DNA of 47,414 bases from Pseudomonadales bacterium (GCA_022822865.1 JAJDYJ010000021.1:1-47414), one strand, 5' to 3'; positions 25,645-35,379 are shown, counted from the stretch's first letter. Notes: generated by a model from the letters alone, not told the origin. Numbers and translations: made by a program.

Positions 25645-27882
25645 CTACACCAATTGGATTCTGGCAGGGCCGTCGGCTTGATCGCCCACCAGGCCGATTA
25701 CGGCGGCCTGCTCCAGGCCCGCCTCGTGCAGGGCCGCGAGACAGGCCTTCGCTTTCTTCCCGGGCACCGCGGCCAACAGCCCGCCAGCGGTTTGCGGATC
25801 GAACAGGATTTCGTAGCGCGCGGTTCCGCGCAACTCGTCCCTGCCGTTGATGCTTTTTTCAGTCAATTTGTTATCGGCGTGCAGTGAACTGAATACTTCG
25901 CGTTCCAGGCACTCGAGCGCGCCGTCGAGGGCGGGGATGTCTCCGGGATACAGTTCCACCGGGCCGGAGACGATCATCTCCAGCAAATGGCCCGCGAGGC
26001 CGAAGCCGGTAACGTCGGTGCAGGCGCTGGCTTCGTGGTCGGCGAATACGGCGGCTGCGCCGCGATTGGAGACGAGCATCCGGCGCAGCGCCCCGTCGAT
26101 CCAGGTCTGGCCCGCCTGATAGCGCATGTCCGCCGCCAGCAAGGTCCCCGTGCCGAGCGGCTTGCTCAGGATCAGTACATCGCCCTGTTTCATGCCTTGC
26201 TTGCCCAGGGTCGTGCCCGGTTTGGCGTGACCGTTCACGCTCAATCCGAATTGCAGTTCCTCGGTCTCTGAAGAGTGGCCGCCGAGCAATTGGCAGCCTT
26301 CTTCGGTCAGTGTCATGGTGCAGCCGAGCATCAGTTCGCGCATCAGGCCGCGGGTGATCGAACGATTTGCGAAGGGTACGCCGACGATTGCGAGCGCCGA
26401 ATCCGGCTGGGCGCCCATGGCATGAATATCGCCGAGACAATGCAGGGTTGCGATTCTGGCAAACAGCCAGGGGTCGTCGATAAAGGCCTTGAGTTGATCG
26501 ATCGTCTGCCACAATTCATGGCCCTCGGGCACGGGTACCTGAGCCGCGTCCTCAACGCCCTTGTCGACGATTCCCGCCGTTACCGGAATCGTTTCCAGCA
26601 CTTCCTGCAGGATGCTGCCAGCCACCTTGGCGCCGCAGCCGCCGCAACGCAAGGCGTGCCGGCGCAGTTCGCGCTCCTCCTGCCGGTCCACCAATCCTCT
26701 GGTAATAGTGAGATTTTGCCGCATCTGCGGCAGATCGCGGTATTTGCGCAGAAAGCGCTGGTCTATCCAGTGCTTCAGCCGCCACACCCACCGGCCCCGG
26801 AAGAACAGCCGATTGCGAGACGCCAGCGCTCTGCCGTCGCCGAGATTGAGCATCGCCAACGCATGGCGTTGCGGTGTAAATCGCACCAGCCTCCTGCCGG
26901 TGGCGTAGCGCAGCAGGTTTCGGGCAAGCGGCTTGCCATGGCGCACCGCGTACACGCCCGACTTGGGCCGCTCCATGCCCCGGATCGTCGCCGCGTCGCC
27001 GGCGACGAAGGCGAATTCATGGCTGGTGGACTGCAAATGGCGATTGACTTCGAGGAAGCCGTCCGCCGTCGTCGCCAATCCGGCTTTCACGGGCCATGCG
27101 GGCATGGTAGCGCCGGTGGCGAGAACGATGCTGTCCGCCCGGATATCGTCGCCGTTCCCGCAATGCACGGTATTGGCGGCGAAGCCGGACACATGGTGTC
27201 CGGTCAGCGTTTCGATGCCTTTGCGCTGCAATTCCTCGCGTACGCAGTCCCGCGCCTGCTGGTTGTGCGAGGGCAGGATTTCGTCGGCCGCGGATATGAT
27301 GCTGATCGAGAATTCGGCGTCGGCATCGCCGCTGTCCCGGAGGATTCGCGTCCTGATCGCGCAGGCCATCTCCACGCTCGCCGGGCCGCCGCCGACTATC
27401 GCGAGCTTGTAACCCCGGCCTTGTTTCAGTCCCTGGACGGCCTGCTCGCGGATATCCTCCCAGGCCGCCAGAAAGCCATCGATGGGCTTGACGCCGACAG
27501 TGTGCTCCATGGCGCCGGGCATGCCGCTCGTGTCGGGAATCGAGCCGATGTTGAGCGAGAGTACGTCGAAGGACAATTCCGGCCTATGCGGCAAGACGAT
27601 ATTCCGGGCGTCGAGATCGATGGAATCGATATCCGCCTGGATCAGCCGCGCGCCGCCGAAACGCGCCAGGGGCCGCAGGTCGATGAACATGTCTTCGGGC
27701 CGGTAGCGGCCGGCGATAAAGGCGGGCAGGGCGCCGGAATAGGGCACGAGGATTTCCCGGCTGATCCAGGTAACCATCAGCCCCGGCGCCGGTCGCATGC
27801 CGAGGCTGCGGACAACGGCCAGATGACTGTGTCCGCCGCCGATCAGCACCAGGTGTTTCACCAGCGGTTCCGCTGCTTTCAT
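25645..27882 (-). CDS. selD: Fusion of FAD/NAD-dependent oxidoreductase and selenide, water dikinase (SelD)
   Basis: A 745-residue two-domain protein. Residues 1 to about 400 are a pyridine-nucleotide-disulphide oxidoreductase-like flavoprotein with an FAD motif GGGHSH (15-20) and a second dinucleotide motif GGGPAS (164-169). From about 405 on it is SelD, which makes selenophosphate from selenide and ATP. The active-site CGGCGAKV holds C416 and K419, and DVTGFGLAGHLLEM follows near the C-terminus. Cysteine replaces selenocysteine at the active site. This fused form is known in some bacteria; the oxidoreductase may supply or reduce the selenium donor (inference). No selA, selB or selU is in the window. 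Confidence 0.94.
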   Translation of the reverse strand: MKAAEPLVKHLVLIGGGHSHLAVVRSLGMRPAPGLMVTWISREILVPYSGALPAFIAGRYRPEDMFIDLRPLARFGGARLIQADIDSIDLDARNIVLPHRPELSFDVLSLNIGSIPDTSGMPGAMEHTVGVKPIDGFLAAWEDIREQAVQGLKQGRGYKLAIVGGGPASVEMACAIRTRILRDSGDADAEFSISIISAADEILPSHNQQARDCVREELQRKGIETLTGHHVSGFAANTVHCGNGDDIRADSIVLATGATMPAWPVKAGLATTADGFLEVNRHLQSTSHEFAFVAGDAATIRGMERPKSGVYAVRHGKPLARNLLRYATGRRLVRFTPQRHALAMLNLGDGRALASRNRLFFRGRWVWRLKHWIDQRFLRKYRDLPQMRQNLTITRGLVDRQEERELRRHALRCGGCGAKVAGSILQEVLETIPVTAGIVDKGVEDAAQVPVPEGHELWQTIDQLKAFIDDPWLFARIATLHCLGDIHAMGAQPDSALAIVGVPFANRSITRGLMRELMLGCTMTLTEEGCQLLGGHSSETEELQFGLSVNGHAKPGTTLGKQGMKQGDVLILSKPLGTGTLLAADMRYQAGQTWIDGALRRMLVSNRGAAAVFADHEASACTDVTGFGLAGHLLEMIVSGPVELYPGDIPALDGALECLEREVFSSLHADNKLTEKSINGRDELRGTARYEILFDPQTAGGLLAAVPGKKAKACLAALHEAGLEQAAVIGLVGDQADGPARIQLV

Positions 27883-28026
27883 GAGCCGGGCCGCGCCTTT
27901 TCCGCGAAAAGCGCTGATTGTACCCCACGCGCCTTCATCGCCGGCCCGCTTGCCCGCCGCAACGCTTTACAGTACCGTTGTCTGCTCTGAATCGGGGCCC
28001 TTCGGCCGGAATACCGGGAGATAACA

Positions 28027-28617
28027 ATGCCAACCTCTGTTTTGCGACTACTCGCCTGTTCAGTGCTGCTGCCGGCCGCATTTTCCGCCCAGGCGCAGTG
28101 GCAACTCGACAATGACGCGTCGACCTTGAGTTTCGTCACCATCAAGGCCGATCATGTCGGCGAAGTCCATACCTTCGACCTGCTCACGGGCGAGATCGAC
28201 GACGAGGGCAACGCCGAGATCACCATTGAACTCATCAGCATCAATACGCTGATCCCGATTCGCGACGAGCGCATGCAGAACATGCTGTTCGAGACGAGCC
28301 TGTTTCCGGAAGCGAATCTGACGGCGCAACTCGACATCGATCAGTTTGCTGAACTCGCAGTAGGCAGGAGTGCGCAAGCGGCCTTCAATTTCGAGTTGTC
28401 CATGCGCGGCCAGTCGAATACCTACCAGGCCGAGGTGATGGTTACCCGGCTTGCCGACAACGGCATTCAGGCGACGACCCTGAAGCCGGTAATCGTCGTG
28501 GCCAACAGTTTCGATCTGGTCGGCGGCGTCGAAGCCTTGCGCGAAGTCGCGGGCCTGCCGAGCATCAGCAACGCCGTGCCGGTCAACTTCACGGTGGTGT
28601 TCCACAATTCCGACTGA
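28027..28617 (+). CDS. YceI-family periplasmic protein
   Basis: The 196-residue product has a signal peptide (RLLACSVLLPAAFSAQAQ) and the YceI lipocalin-like fold, with WQLDNDASTLSFVTIKADHVGEVHTF at the start, RDERMQNMLFETSLFPEANLTAQ in the middle and VPVNFTVVF at the end. Members bind isoprenoid-type lipids in the periplasm. It is preceded by GGGAGATAACA. It is divergent from the SelD fusion (144 bases apart) and ends 7 bases from the opposed MFS gene. The ligand is not known. Confidence 0.92.
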   Translation: MPTSVLRLLACSVLLPAAFSAQAQWQLDNDASTLSFVTIKADHVGEVHTFDLLTGEIDDEGNAEITIELISINTLIPIRDERMQNMLFETSLFPEANLTAQLDIDQFAELAVGRSAQAAFNFELSMRGQSNTYQAEVMVTRLADNGIQATTLKPVIVVANSFDLVGGVEALREVAGLPSISNAVPVNFTVVFHNSD

Positions 28618-28624
28618 GTAATCG

Positions 28625-29818
28625 TCACGCCTGAATCTCGGGCCGGAGGGATTTCGCCAACCGCGTTTCAAGCATCGGCCGGGGTCGGTCGGGGATCAGT
28701 TGCGAGCAGATCAGCGACATGCAGGCGATTGCCGCGCCGATCAGGAAAACGGCGCTGTAGTTAATGATCCAGACCAGTCCCAGCGCCGCGGGCAGCACTA
28801 CCGCGGCGATATGATTGATGGTGAAACTGATGCTGGATGTGGCGGCTATATCCGCCGGGTCGGCGATTTTCTGAAAGTAGGTCTTGATGGCGATGGCCAT
28901 CGCGAAAAACAGGTGGTCGAGCAGGTAAAGCGCTATCGCGACATTGACGTTGTCGACGAAGGCATAGCTCGTAAACACTACGATCAGGCCCACATATTCC
29001 AGAGTCAGGGCCCGGCGCTCACCGATAAAGCCGATCAGGCTGCCGATTTTCGGCGCCAGCCACCAGGTAAGCACGGTGTTGACCAGCACCAGCAGCACCA
29101 TGTTCTCGATCGGAAAGCCGAATTTTTCCACCAGCAGAAAACCCGCGAAGACTACGAAAATCTGCCGTCTCGCGCCCGACAGAAAGGTCAGCAGGTAGTA
29201 CAGCCAATAGCGTGAGCGCAGGAACAGCCGCTTGCGTTGCGCCACGTTATCGCGGAAATGCGGAAAGCCCAGCCAGCAGTAGATGCCCAGGGCAACGCTG
29301 ACGCCGCCGGCAAGCAGGTAGAGCAGCAGGTAGTCCGCCGCGAAAAACGCGATATAGAGATAGATGAAGCAAAGAGTTGCGAATTTGCCCAGTGCGCTGA
29401 TGCTCAGCAGCTTGCCCAGCACTTGCGGCGTTTCGTTTTTCTCCAGCCATTGCAGGCTGAGCGATGTCTGCAGGGTTTCCAGATAGTGGAAACCTATCGA
29501 CATCAGCACGGTAGTGAAATACAGCCAGAGCGCCACCGGATAGAAGGCGGTAACCGCCGTGCCGACGCCAAGCAGCAACAGCGAAAGAATGGCCAGATTC
29601 TGCTGGCGGATGAACAACATGACCAGCACGACCGTAAAGGCAAGAAAGCCCGGCACTTCGCGCAAGCTCTGCAACACGCCGATCTGGTCGCCGGTGAACG
29701 CAGCCCGCTCGACGGCGAAATTGTTCAGCATCACCGTCCACGCGGAAAATGCGATGGTATTGCCGATTGCCAGCAGGTAGAGCAGGGTCTTGCGGTCTTT
29801 ATCGATGGAAAGTTGCAT
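28625..29818 (-). CDS. MFS transporter
   Basis: About 397 residues and a string of about 11-12 hydrophobic segments make this a major-facilitator permease of the inner membrane. The N-terminal LLYLLAIGNTIAFSAWTVMLNNFAVE and the loop LREVPGFLAF are of the kind seen in uncharacterised MFS proteins often near YceI or other redox genes. The start is placed at ATG 29818; a GTG eight codons upstream (29842) is possible, and neither has a good ribosome site. Substrate and direction are unknown. Confidence 0.85.
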   Translation of the reverse strand: MQLSIDKDRKTLLYLLAIGNTIAFSAWTVMLNNFAVERAAFTGDQIGVLQSLREVPGFLAFTVVLVMLFIRQQNLAILSLLLLGVGTAVTAFYPVALWLYFTTVLMSIGFHYLETLQTSLSLQWLEKNETPQVLGKLLSISALGKFATLCFIYLYIAFFAADYLLLYLLAGGVSVALGIYCWLGFPHFRDNVAQRKRLFLRSRYWLYYLLTFLSGARRQIFVVFAGFLLVEKFGFPIENMVLLVLVNTVLTWWLAPKIGSLIGFIGERRALTLEYVGLIVVFTSYAFVDNVNVAIALYLLDHLFFAMAIAIKTYFQKIADPADIAATSSISFTINHIAAVVLPAALGLVWIINYSAVFLIGAAIACMSLICSQLIPDRPRPMLETRLAKSLRPEIQA

Positions 29819-29952
29819 GGCAGGCAGGGGTCTTGAGGTCACGCGAATTTTAGCATTGATCGTTGAGTCCGGCTCTTGCTATTGTCGCCGGGAAGCCGCG
29901 TTGCGCGGCCGGATTCAGTCGAAAGGAAGGCAGACAAAAGGAACGCAAAAAA

Positions 29953-30390
29953 ATGCAACCCGCATTCAAACCCGAAGACTACGATGTTCCCGCGGAATAC
30001 CGGCATTGGCCGGGGGATACTGCGGAGGACAATATCGGTCCGTTCTTCTTCTACATGGACGGGCCCCATCCGCGCACGGCTTTCCGCCCCCGGGAGGAAC
30101 ATTCCAATACGCATCGCACGATCCATGGCGGTATCCTGATGACGTTTGCCGATTACACGGCCTGCCTCGGCGCCAGCGGCGGCGAGCAGGAAAGTTCGGC
30201 GACGATCAGTCTGAACACCGAGTTCGTCGCGCCGGCCCACGTCGGCGACCTGCTGCTCGGCGAAGGCGAGGTCCTGCGCCGCGGCCATTCGCTGGTTTTC
30301 GTGCGGGTGAAGGTTTACGCGAAGCACCGCGTGGTTTTGGCGGCCAGCGCGGTAATCAAGCGGCTGCGCGACCGCAGCGAGAAGAAATAG
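29953..30390 (+). CDS. PaaI-type hotdog thioesterase
   Basis: The 145-residue single hotdog domain has the PaaI signature RTIHGGILMTFADYTAC (H58, G59, G60), followed by a long strand SLNTEFVAPAHVGDLLLGEGEVLRRG. It probably hydrolyses an acyl-CoA; the substrate is not evident. The start at 29953 has AAAGGAA six bases upstream; the frame is open to 29863, but those residues are not conserved in the family. It ends 6 bases from the opposed amidohydrolase gene. Confidence 0.9.
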   Translation: MQPAFKPEDYDVPAEYRHWPGDTAEDNIGPFFFYMDGPHPRTAFRPREEHSNTHRTIHGGILMTFADYTACLGASGGEQESSATISLNTEFVAPAHVGDLLLGEGEVLRRGHSLVFVRVKVYAKHRVVLAASAVIKRLRDRSEKK

Positions 30391-30396
30391 CCGGCC

Positions 30397-31401
30397 TCAG
30401 ATTGAATATACCCTCGCCGCGGTATCGTGAAACAGCGCCTGTTTCTCCTCTTCGCTGAAGTCCGCGGCCATTTTCTTGAATCCGTTCCATAACACCTGGT
30501 AGCCGATCGAAAGGCGGTCCACCGGGAAATTGCTTTCGAACATGCAGCGCTTCGGGCCGAAGCAGTCAATTGCGTGCAGATACCAGCGCTTTTGCGCCGC
30601 GACGAATTCATCCGAATCCGGCGGCCTGGAAGCCGCGTGCCAGCCGAAGCCGTTATCGGGCATGGCCAGACCGCCCAGTTTCAGATTGACGTTTTCGCAG
30701 CGCGCGAGTTCTGTCATGTCCTTGCGCCATTGCGGGAATATTTCGTCGCGCCGCCAGGGACCGATGCCGAGCGGAGTGCCGAAATGGTCGAGCACGAATG
30801 TGCATTCGGGCAGCGCCCTGGCCACGTCGATGAAATCCCGCATCTGATGATGATAGTGCCAGGCGTCGAAAACGAGATTGCGCGCGGCCAGTTCGCGCAG
30901 TCCCTTGCGGAAGCGGGAGTCGGCGTACAAGCCCTCGGGTGCTTGCACGTCGATGAACAACGGCGCCTTCCGGTCCACGGCAGCGCTTTGCCGGATGCCG
31001 CGAAAGCGCCCGCCGCAAATCTCCTCGTGCAGGTCGAGCAGTTCGCCGAGCATCGGCGTATCCACCAGACGCAGGTCCGCATGGGCGACGATGCCGGCGA
31101 TTTGCGGCCCATCGCCGCTATCGCATTGCCGGGCCAGTTCAGCGATATAGCGTGTCTCGCCGCTCGGCCGCAGATGTTCCGGGCCTTCGCGCAGCCAGAA
31201 CGCCCGGCATTCCATGAAAACCGACTTGACGACGTCATGTCCGCTGCCGGTATCGCCGTAAAACTCGGGCAGCAGGTAGTCACGCCCGAAGCGCTTTTTC
31301 CACAAATGATGGTGCGGATCGACGATCGGCCGTTCCGGCTCCAGCGGTTCCTCTCTTACCTGCGCGAGCCACGCGTCCGAACCGGGTTGCAATACACTCA
31401 T
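30397..31401 (-). CDS. Amidohydrolase-2-family metal-dependent hydrolase
   Basis: A 334-residue TIM-barrel hydrolase of the amidohydrolase_2 group, related to lactonases and decarboxylases such as L-fuconolactonase. Metal-site features are the N-terminal IVDPHHHLWKK, the internal histidine in VLDHFGTP, and the C-terminal CMFESNFPVD aspartate. It is cytoplasmic. It is divergent from the sodium:solute symporter gene with 144 bases between, so the two may serve one substrate, for example a lactone of a sugar or aromatic acid (inference). Confidence 0.9.
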   Translation of the reverse strand: MSVLQPGSDAWLAQVREEPLEPERPIVDPHHHLWKKRFGRDYLLPEFYGDTGSGHDVVKSVFMECRAFWLREGPEHLRPSGETRYIAELARQCDSGDGPQIAGIVAHADLRLVDTPMLGELLDLHEEICGGRFRGIRQSAAVDRKAPLFIDVQAPEGLYADSRFRKGLRELAARNLVFDAWHYHHQMRDFIDVARALPECTFVLDHFGTPLGIGPWRRDEIFPQWRKDMTELARCENVNLKLGGLAMPDNGFGWHAASRPPDSDEFVAAQKRWYLHAIDCFGPKRCMFESNFPVDRLSIGYQVLWNGFKKMAADFSEEEKQALFHDTAARVYSI

Positions 31402-31545
31402 TGATTTTCCTTCTTCCTGGCGCTTGAAGCCGCTTAACTTGCGTCCGGCCCGCTGTTGTAGTATGCCTGCCAGCGAGCCGCCCGGACGCGACAGGGAGCA
31501 GCAGATGCTCGATCAGTCAGGCAGCAAAAACATAAGGAATTACGC

Positions 31546-33087
31546 ATGAGCATCACCGCAAGCGTCATTATCGCCTATCTCGTATTCTTCGCCGCCGCCG
31601 GCCTGTATCTCAACCGCAGCAACGCCAGTTCCTCCGATTGGGACATCGGCGGCGGCACGCTCGGCATCGCCATGCTCGCCGCCGGCATCGCCGGCACCCG
31701 CATCGGCGGCGCCGGCACCTATGGCGTCGCCGGCGACGTGATCTCCGAAGGCCTCGGCCATCTCTGGTATGGCGTGAATTCCTTCGCCGCGCTGTTTCTC
31801 GTGGGATTGTTCTTCGCCATACCCTATCGGCGCCTGAAACTCGTCAGCGTCGGCCAGGCTTTCGACTATCGTTTCGGCTCCTATCGCTGCCAGTGGCTCA
31901 CCAGCCTTTGCGTCCAGGCCGAATATCTGATTGTCAACATCATCGAGCCCTATATCATCGGTTCGATCGTCAGCGGCGTTACCGGCATTCCCTTCGGGTT
32001 CGGCGTGCTGATCGGCGCCGTGGTCATCATCTCATTTACCGTTTTCGGCGGACTGCGCGGCACGGCAATCACCAATATCGTGCATTGTTCGGTGATCATC
32101 TTCGGATTGCTGCTCGTGGGCCTGATCGTCATGAACAACATGGGCGGCTGGGATTCGGTGCTCGAACGCGCCAATGGCATGCTGGCCACGGCTTCCCGCG
32201 ACGAAGTGCGCTGGTGGAGTTTCACCGGCATCGGCTGGGCGACGATCATCGCCTTGTTCATCTCCGCCACGATCCATACTCCCGCCGCCTCGGTCTACGC
32301 CAACTACGCCAGCAGCGCGGCGCGCCAGGAATATCTGATTCCGGGCTTTTTCCTGGCCGGCATCATTGCCGCGCTGATGCCGCTGGTAGCCGGTTTCATC
32401 GGCATCCTCACCATGGCGACCTACGGTTCCGAGGCCGGCCTGGGCAGCTACCTGAACATCGCCCAACTTGCCATGGATTCCGGGCAGATTCTCGGCGGCA
32501 TCGCCCTGGCCGCGGTGCTGGCGGCGGTGATTTCCTCCGGCGCGCCGATCCTGCTCGCGAGCGCGACCATGTTCGTCAACGACTGGGTGCCGGGTTCGAA
32601 GAATTTCTCGTCGGACAAGAAACTGATGGCCTACAAGATCGTTACCGTCGTCTACGGCTCCGCAGCCGCCGTCATCGCCTGGCTCGGCAATATCACTTCG
32701 GTGCTGCAATTGCTGCTGCTCGGCTTCGCCATGGTGGTGCCGCCGGCCGTCGCTATCGGTTTCGTGCTTTACTGGAAGCGCACCACCGAAGCCGCGGTCT
32801 TCTGGGGCATGGCCGCGGGCTTCACCGGCGGCTTGACGATGTGGCTGTTCAACTCCCTGTTCGACGACGTCGAAAACGCCACCGCCGGCGGCTTCGCCCA
32901 ATGGTGGCACGAACTGATCGTCTACCTCGGCGAATGGTCCGACCCGTCCTTCCTGACCTTGCTGCTGCCGCTGTTCATCATCCCCATCGTCAGCCTGCTT
33001 TTCCCCAACGGCGAGTCGGACCGCGAAGCCAGCGACTCCTTCTACCGCCGCCTCGGCCGCATGCAACGCAATCTCAGTTGGAAGTAG
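31546..33087 (+). CDS. Sodium:solute symporter family (SSS) transporter
   Basis: A 513-residue membrane protein with about 13 hydrophobic segments and SSS landmarks: IAGTRIGGAGTYGVAGD near the start, a loop with ANYASSAARQEYLIPGFFLAG, and the conserved sodium-site helix AAVLAAVISSGAPILLASATMFVND. A ribosome site AAGGAA precedes the ATG. It would import an organic solute with sodium. Its 3' end is 4 bases from that of the ThDP enzyme gene. The substrate is unknown; proximity to the molybdo-hydroxylase cluster and amidohydrolase suggests a small organic acid or heterocycle. Confidence 0.93.
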   Translation: MSITASVIIAYLVFFAAAGLYLNRSNASSSDWDIGGGTLGIAMLAAGIAGTRIGGAGTYGVAGDVISEGLGHLWYGVNSFAALFLVGLFFAIPYRRLKLVSVGQAFDYRFGSYRCQWLTSLCVQAEYLIVNIIEPYIIGSIVSGVTGIPFGFGVLIGAVVIISFTVFGGLRGTAITNIVHCSVIIFGLLLVGLIVMNNMGGWDSVLERANGMLATASRDEVRWWSFTGIGWATIIALFISATIHTPAASVYANYASSAARQEYLIPGFFLAGIIAALMPLVAGFIGILTMATYGSEAGLGSYLNIAQLAMDSGQILGGIALAAVLAAVISSGAPILLASATMFVNDWVPGSKNFSSDKKLMAYKIVTVVYGSAAAVIAWLGNITSVLQLLLLGFAMVVPPAVAIGFVLYWKRTTEAAVFWGMAAGFTGGLTMWLFNSLFDDVENATAGGFAQWWHELIVYLGEWSDPSFLTLLLPLFIIPIVSLLFPNGESDREASDSFYRRLGRMQRNLSWK

Positions 33088-33091
33088 CGAC

Positions 33092-34657
33092 TCAGCGCTG
33101 CATTTCGCCGTTGGCCTGGATGAGGAAGGGGCCGGGTTCGCTGTAGCCGCGTTGCAGCAGAGTGACGAGTTCTTCGGCGGTGTCGGCCTTGCCTCCGGGT
33201 ACGCCCATGCTGGTGGCCATTTGTACCCAGTCGATGTCGGGCTTGCCGATGTCGAACAGGCTGGCGGCGATGTCGCCGGTTTCGGTAATGCCGAGCCGGG
33301 TGTATTCGACATTGAGGATGTTGTAGGTGCGATTGGCGAAGATCAGCGTGGTGACGTTGAGACCTTCGCGCGCCTGGGTCCAGAAACTCTGGTTGGTGTA
33401 GGCCGCGCCGCCGTCGCCGAGCAGCGCCAGCACCGGGCGGTCGGGGCAGGCGAGAGCGGCGCCGGTGGCGACGGGGCCGCCCTGGCCGATGGCGCCGCCG
33501 GTGAGGCTGAGCCAACTGTTCGTCGCGGTGTTCTGGCAATACGGGTAGGCGGCGTTGCCGCCGCCTGAGTCGGTGCAGACAATGACGTCTTCCGGCATGG
33601 TGGCGGCGATGCCCTGGATGATGTTGCGCGTGTTCAGAGGACCTTCGGGCAGCGGAATCTCGCGGTGGTCGAAACGGTTCGGCTGCGACTTTTCCGCGCC
33701 GACTCGCTCGGCCAGCCGTTCCAGTGCGTCAACGGCGTCCTCTTCCACCGCGGTCAGCCGGCTGACGGCGCAATTCTCGGGAATCAGGCGTCCCGGCACG
33801 CCCTTGTAGGCGAAGAAACTCGCCGGCGCGTTGCCGCCGACGAGTACGAGTTGCTTGACGTCGGCGATTTCCGCCAGCACCTGTTCCGGGAAGTAGGGCA
33901 GGCGCTCGACCGCGATTCTTCCCGGTCCGCCGTCGACACGGGCTGGGAAAGTGCCGTTGAGCAGCCGGCAGCCGGTTTTCGCGGCGATGCGGCCGGCGGC
34001 TTCCAGCGCCGCGGGAGTGGTTCCGTGGTGTTCAAGCAACAGGGCCGTGCGTTGGCCGTTGCCGAGCAGGCCCGCGATGTTCTCGATCGCCTGTTCGTCG
34101 ACCTTCGCTCGTGCCGGCGTGGAATTCGGCGGCGCCGGCCCCGGACTTTCGCCCCAGGCCGCGTCGGCGCCCAGGATCAGCGTGGAAATCTGTCCCGCGC
34201 TGCCGCCGTGACTGCGCAAACTGGCGCTGACGGCGTCGGCGCCGTCCTGGGCCAGGCTGCCGCTCGTGGAGCAGGACTTGACCCAGCACGAGTAATTGCG
34301 CGCCAGAGTTTCGATGTCTGAGGTCAGCGGCGCGTCGAAACCGATGTGGTAATGCGGATGATTGCCGACGATGTTGACCATCGGCGTATTCGCGCGCCGG
34401 GCGTTGTGCAGGTTGGCAATGCCGTTCGCCAGTCCTGGCCCCAGATGCAGCAAGGTCGCGGCGGGCTTGCCCGTCATCCTGCCGACGCCGTCGGCGGCGC
34501 CGGTGCAGACGCCTTCGAACAGGGCGAGCACCGACTTCATGCGCGGCACGCTGTCGAGCGCCTGCACGAGATGCATTTCGGAAGTGCCGGGATTGGCGAT
34601 GCAGTATTCGATGCCGCAATCGGCCAGGGTTTCGATCAGGGCCTTGGCGCCGTTCAT
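33092..34657 (-). CDS. Thiamine diphosphate enzyme, acetolactate synthase large subunit-like
   Basis: A 521-residue member of the ThDP-dependent enzyme superfamily. The catalytic glutamate is E48 in LFEGVCTGAADGVGRMTG; the ThDP/magnesium motif starts GDGG (414-417) and ends FANRTYN. The size and layout are closer to benzoylformate decarboxylase/IlvB-like proteins than to true IlvB (about 570 residues), and no small subunit gene is near. It may carboligate or decarboxylate a 2-keto acid. Whether it belongs with the divergent Cox-like cluster (134 bases away) is unclear. Confidence 0.88.
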   Translation of the reverse strand: MNGAKALIETLADCGIEYCIANPGTSEMHLVQALDSVPRMKSVLALFEGVCTGAADGVGRMTGKPAATLLHLGPGLANGIANLHNARRANTPMVNIVGNHPHYHIGFDAPLTSDIETLARNYSCWVKSCSTSGSLAQDGADAVSASLRSHGGSAGQISTLILGADAAWGESPGPAPPNSTPARAKVDEQAIENIAGLLGNGQRTALLLEHHGTTPAALEAAGRIAAKTGCRLLNGTFPARVDGGPGRIAVERLPYFPEQVLAEIADVKQLVLVGGNAPASFFAYKGVPGRLIPENCAVSRLTAVEEDAVDALERLAERVGAEKSQPNRFDHREIPLPEGPLNTRNIIQGIAATMPEDVIVCTDSGGGNAAYPYCQNTATNSWLSLTGGAIGQGGPVATGAALACPDRPVLALLGDGGAAYTNQSFWTQAREGLNVTTLIFANRTYNILNVEYTRLGITETGDIAASLFDIGKPDIDWVQMATSMGVPGGKADTAEELVTLLQRGYSEPGPFLIQANGEMQR

Positions 34658-34791
34658 GGGAATCCTTGTCTTTGGCGGAAAATCTCTGGGAGCGTTATCG
34701 TATTGCTTCAGGCACGGGGATGATATTCTCCGCTCGCGGGGGAAAACAAGTTACGAGTGCCGCGGCAAGTGCGTAAGGGGAAAACACCAAC

Positions 34792-35379
34792 ATGGAAATG
34801 AAGGCGCAGCAGAGCATTGCTGCCGGCCGCCGGCGAGTCTGGGATGCGCTGAACGATCCCGAAGCGCTCAAGGCGGCCATTCCCGGATGCGAGAGCTTCG
34901 AGCGCAGCGGGGAGAATCAGTTCACCGCCCGCATAACCAACCGCATCGGGCCGGTCAAGGCAAGTTTCGGATTCGTCATCGAATTGAGCGATCTCGATCC
35001 GCCAAACAGTTATGTCCTGCATGGCAAGGGCCAGGGCGGGGCCGCCGGATTCGCCAACGGCAGCGCCAGGGTTTCGCTCGAAGACGATGGCGAAAACACC
35101 GTACTCACTTACGAACTCGACGCCAGCGTCGGCGGCAAGCTCGCCCAACTCGGCGGGCGGCTGATCGACGGCGCCGCGAAAAAACTGGCCGATGAGTTTT
35201 TTTCCCGGCTCGGCGAAGTGATTGCCGGAGAGGAGGAAGAAACGCCGCAGGAAGCCGAAGACGACGAGCCCGAAGCAGCCGATGAGCCGGAAGCCGGTTC
35301 CCGGCCCGCGAGCGCCACCCTGATCCGTCTCGGCGCGATCCTGTTGATTGCGGCGGTTCTTTTCTATTGGCTTGCCTGA
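34792..35379 (+). CDS. CoxG-like SRPBCC protein with C-terminal membrane anchor
   Basis: 195 residues. The N-terminal 150 are a START/SRPBCC domain of the CoxG family (VWDALNDPEALKAAIPGCESFE, GPVKASFGFVIEL, GKGQGGAAGFANGSARVSLE). An acidic linker (EEEETPQEAEDDEPEAADEPE) leads to a C-terminal membrane segment ATLIRLGAILLIAAVLFYWLA. CoxG is known to tether molybdenum CO dehydrogenase to the membrane and carry its quinone. It heads the Cox-like cluster; the 2Fe-2S subunit gene begins 115 bases later. Confidence 0.92.
   Translation: MEMKAQQSIAAGRRRVWDALNDPEALKAAIPGCESFERSGENQFTARITNRIGPVKASFGFVIELSDLDPPNSYVLHGKGQGGAAGFANGSARVSLEDDGENTVLTYELDASVGGKLAQLGGRLIDGAAKKLADEFFSRLGEVIAGEEEETPQEAEDDEPEAADEPEAGSRPASATLIRLGAILLIAAVLFYWLA

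Noticed and set aside
26275-27990. 571-codon plus-strand ORF opposite the SelD fusion.
   Set aside because: It mirrors the SelD/FAD codons, lacks domain motifs, and has no ribosome site.
31638-33146. 502-codon ORF in another frame of the sodium symporter gene.
   Set aside because: Extremely arginine/histidine-rich, as expected from a +2 frame of a membrane-protein gene; the symporter frame is convincing.
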